Shown piece after piece: positions 62,587 to 64,000 of a stretch of 64,000 bases of DNA. A model generated the notes under the pieces. That model was not told where the DNA came from, did not search any database, and worked only from the letters and a program-made list of their open reading frames with translations. Source of the stretch: Strongylocentrotus droebachiensis (Eukaryota; Echinodermata; Echinoidea; Camarodonta; Strongylocentrotidae); contig JAVYIG010004989.1 of NCBI GenBank assembly GCA_035222895.1, forward strand, positions 83,013 through 147,012. Direction: 5' to 3'. Within the stretch, counting starts at the first letter, position 1; every line of letters begins with the position of its first letter. Made by a program: the position numbers and the translations under genes.

Positions 62587-64000
62587 CAGACTGCTGAAAA
62601 TTTGACTACAGAGTACGTAACGATCCACTGACAAAATTGCCAATCTGAGATTTGCGTAGCAATAGTGATTTCATATTTCAAACATTGATGACTCTCTTAT
62701 TATTATTAGTCCGATTCGTGTCTCAACTTTTGCCAATATTCTCATTTCTCTATTGTTCTACTTTTGTATAAATGAACTTCATACTAGGGTTGGAATGCCC
62801 TTGTTGATAACATACATGTAACATCATAATATCTATCATTTGATACAATGTACATTGTAGACAAACTGTACAGTGTACATGCAATAATCAGGGAAAAATT
62901 GTCCAAAACTGACATAATTTACTCTTATATTTAAACAGTACATAAAGGTCAAATGGATTTAGTAAGTTGATACATCACAGAAAAATATTTTCAATTTTTA
63001 AGTTCACACTAACCATTTTGGATTTCATATGTAGACAATAAATTTAATTTCAATATTTTTCCCCTTTTTTTTTTTGCCCAAGGCCCCAAGCTTAATCTTC
63101 ATGGACCGATGAACGTAACAGCTTTAAAAAAAAATTGTTTTCCTTCTAAAACATAAATGGGCAGGGTACACATCTTTCCAATCATCTAAATGAAGCTAAT
63201 GTACATGTATAGGCTAAGGGTTACCGATGGTTCGTATTCTTCGTGTTTTGTCAAGCCAGAATCCAGGACATTGACTGCAACTGCTACTCTGAAACATACC
63301 AGTACTTTTATTGTACTTTTACCAGATTCAAGTTTTGGAACATTCTGCACTCAAAACTTCTTGCTGTAAGATTATAGCACAGATCTTTATTTGTAGCATT
63401 TTCACTATTTTGTATGTTTTTTGTTTTTTTAATCTACCGGTATGGAAAATATTGCACTTATTGCATTTTGTACATGTAGGCCACATAGAAGTAAGCCTAA
63501 CTTTGTGATTTTGAGATTGCCACTATTCCGTGAGTGAATCATATTATGTACACTTTGTACACGTGCCTACTGATTAACCTGCCATTATGATCATGGATGT
63601 GATCAAGACCAAGAGATTTCAGTAGGCCTGGCTTTAGCAAAAACCCTGATCCACATTTTAATATGTAAAAATTCAGTAACCTCAAAAGAAGGTTGGGCAT
63701 CAGGAATAAATTTAAATATAAAATAAAAATAAAAATTACATGGAATGGCATTCTAAAGACATGGTGTCAGAACCTAGGCATGAACAAAAAAAATTCATGC
63801 GATTGACAGAAGTCACAAAAAGGGTGAAAAAGTAGCTGCAAAGTCCCACACATGTTCGCACATGTACTAAGTTTTTAAGCAAGATTTTCAAGCATTTCAG
63901 GATTTTCGAAGTGGAATGTGGAAGATGCATTTCGAGGCTTGTGAATATTATTTACTTGCTTTTGCACAAATATGTATAACCTGAAATAGATATGAAAATG

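Larger units (their letters stand above)
58312..64000 (-). other. GATAD2 upstream intron/5' region, no exon recognised
   Basis: No coding exon or convincing promoter identified. Contents are a repeat fragment at 58380-58570, poly-G runs at 59219-59269, CA-rich sequence near 60495-60545, an ACATGTAC-rich stretch near 61200-61400, and a 1.04-kb hAT-like element at 61547-62586. The only CpG-rich part lies inside that element. Confidence 0.5.

Overview
This is eukaryotic nuclear DNA: AT-rich, with small coding exons (45-954 bp) separated by introns of roughly 0.3-5 kb, GT..AG splice sites, and a dense load of small DNA transposons. The protein sequences and the abundance of ACATGTACATGT-type palindromes, TTAA/TA-flanked MITEs and tRNA-headed SINEs suggest a marine invertebrate deuterostome, most likely an echinoderm such as a sea urchin. 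That placement is inference; the sequence alone does not prove it.

Two host genes lie tail to tail. On the + strand, 11409-34584 holds the last 23 coding exons of a NEDD4-type HECT E3 ubiquitin ligase. The joined exons stay in one open frame of 688 codons plus stop: the C-terminal half of a C2 domain, three WW domains and a complete HECT domain. Its first exons lie before position 1, so positions 1-11408 are intron. On the - strand, 58297-44960 holds the complete six-exon coding region of a GATAD2 (p66) protein of the NuRD chromatin complex, 842 codons plus stop. It has the N-terminal motif, the CR1 coiled coil, the CR2 region with a GATA-type zinc finger, and the conserved C-terminal tail. 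The long 3' untranslated regions of the two genes face each other between about 34.6 and 45.0 kb. The GATAD2 promoter is probably upstream of the visible coding exon, in or beyond 58.3-64 kb.

Nearly everything else is transposon debris inside introns. It includes two copies of a giant foldback hAT-like element with perfect 8-bp target duplications (48786-50570 and 56449-57976). There is an unrelated 1.56-kb element with a 5-bp duplication, nested with the first foldback copy inside an older repeat, and a 1.04-kb element with a 6-bp duplication carrying its own nested hairpin. Several TTAA-flanked, TA-flanked and TTA-flanked MITE families are present, some abutting 3' splice sites. tRNA-derived SINE copies, a LINE reverse-transcriptase scrap carried in a hAT-like element, and tandem arrays complete the picture.

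Both genes also carry a tandem partial exon duplication that starts inside an exon and runs across a splice site: NEDD4 at 26667-26935 and the GATAD2 last exon at 45040-45360. I found no RNA genes, CRISPR arrays or operons.
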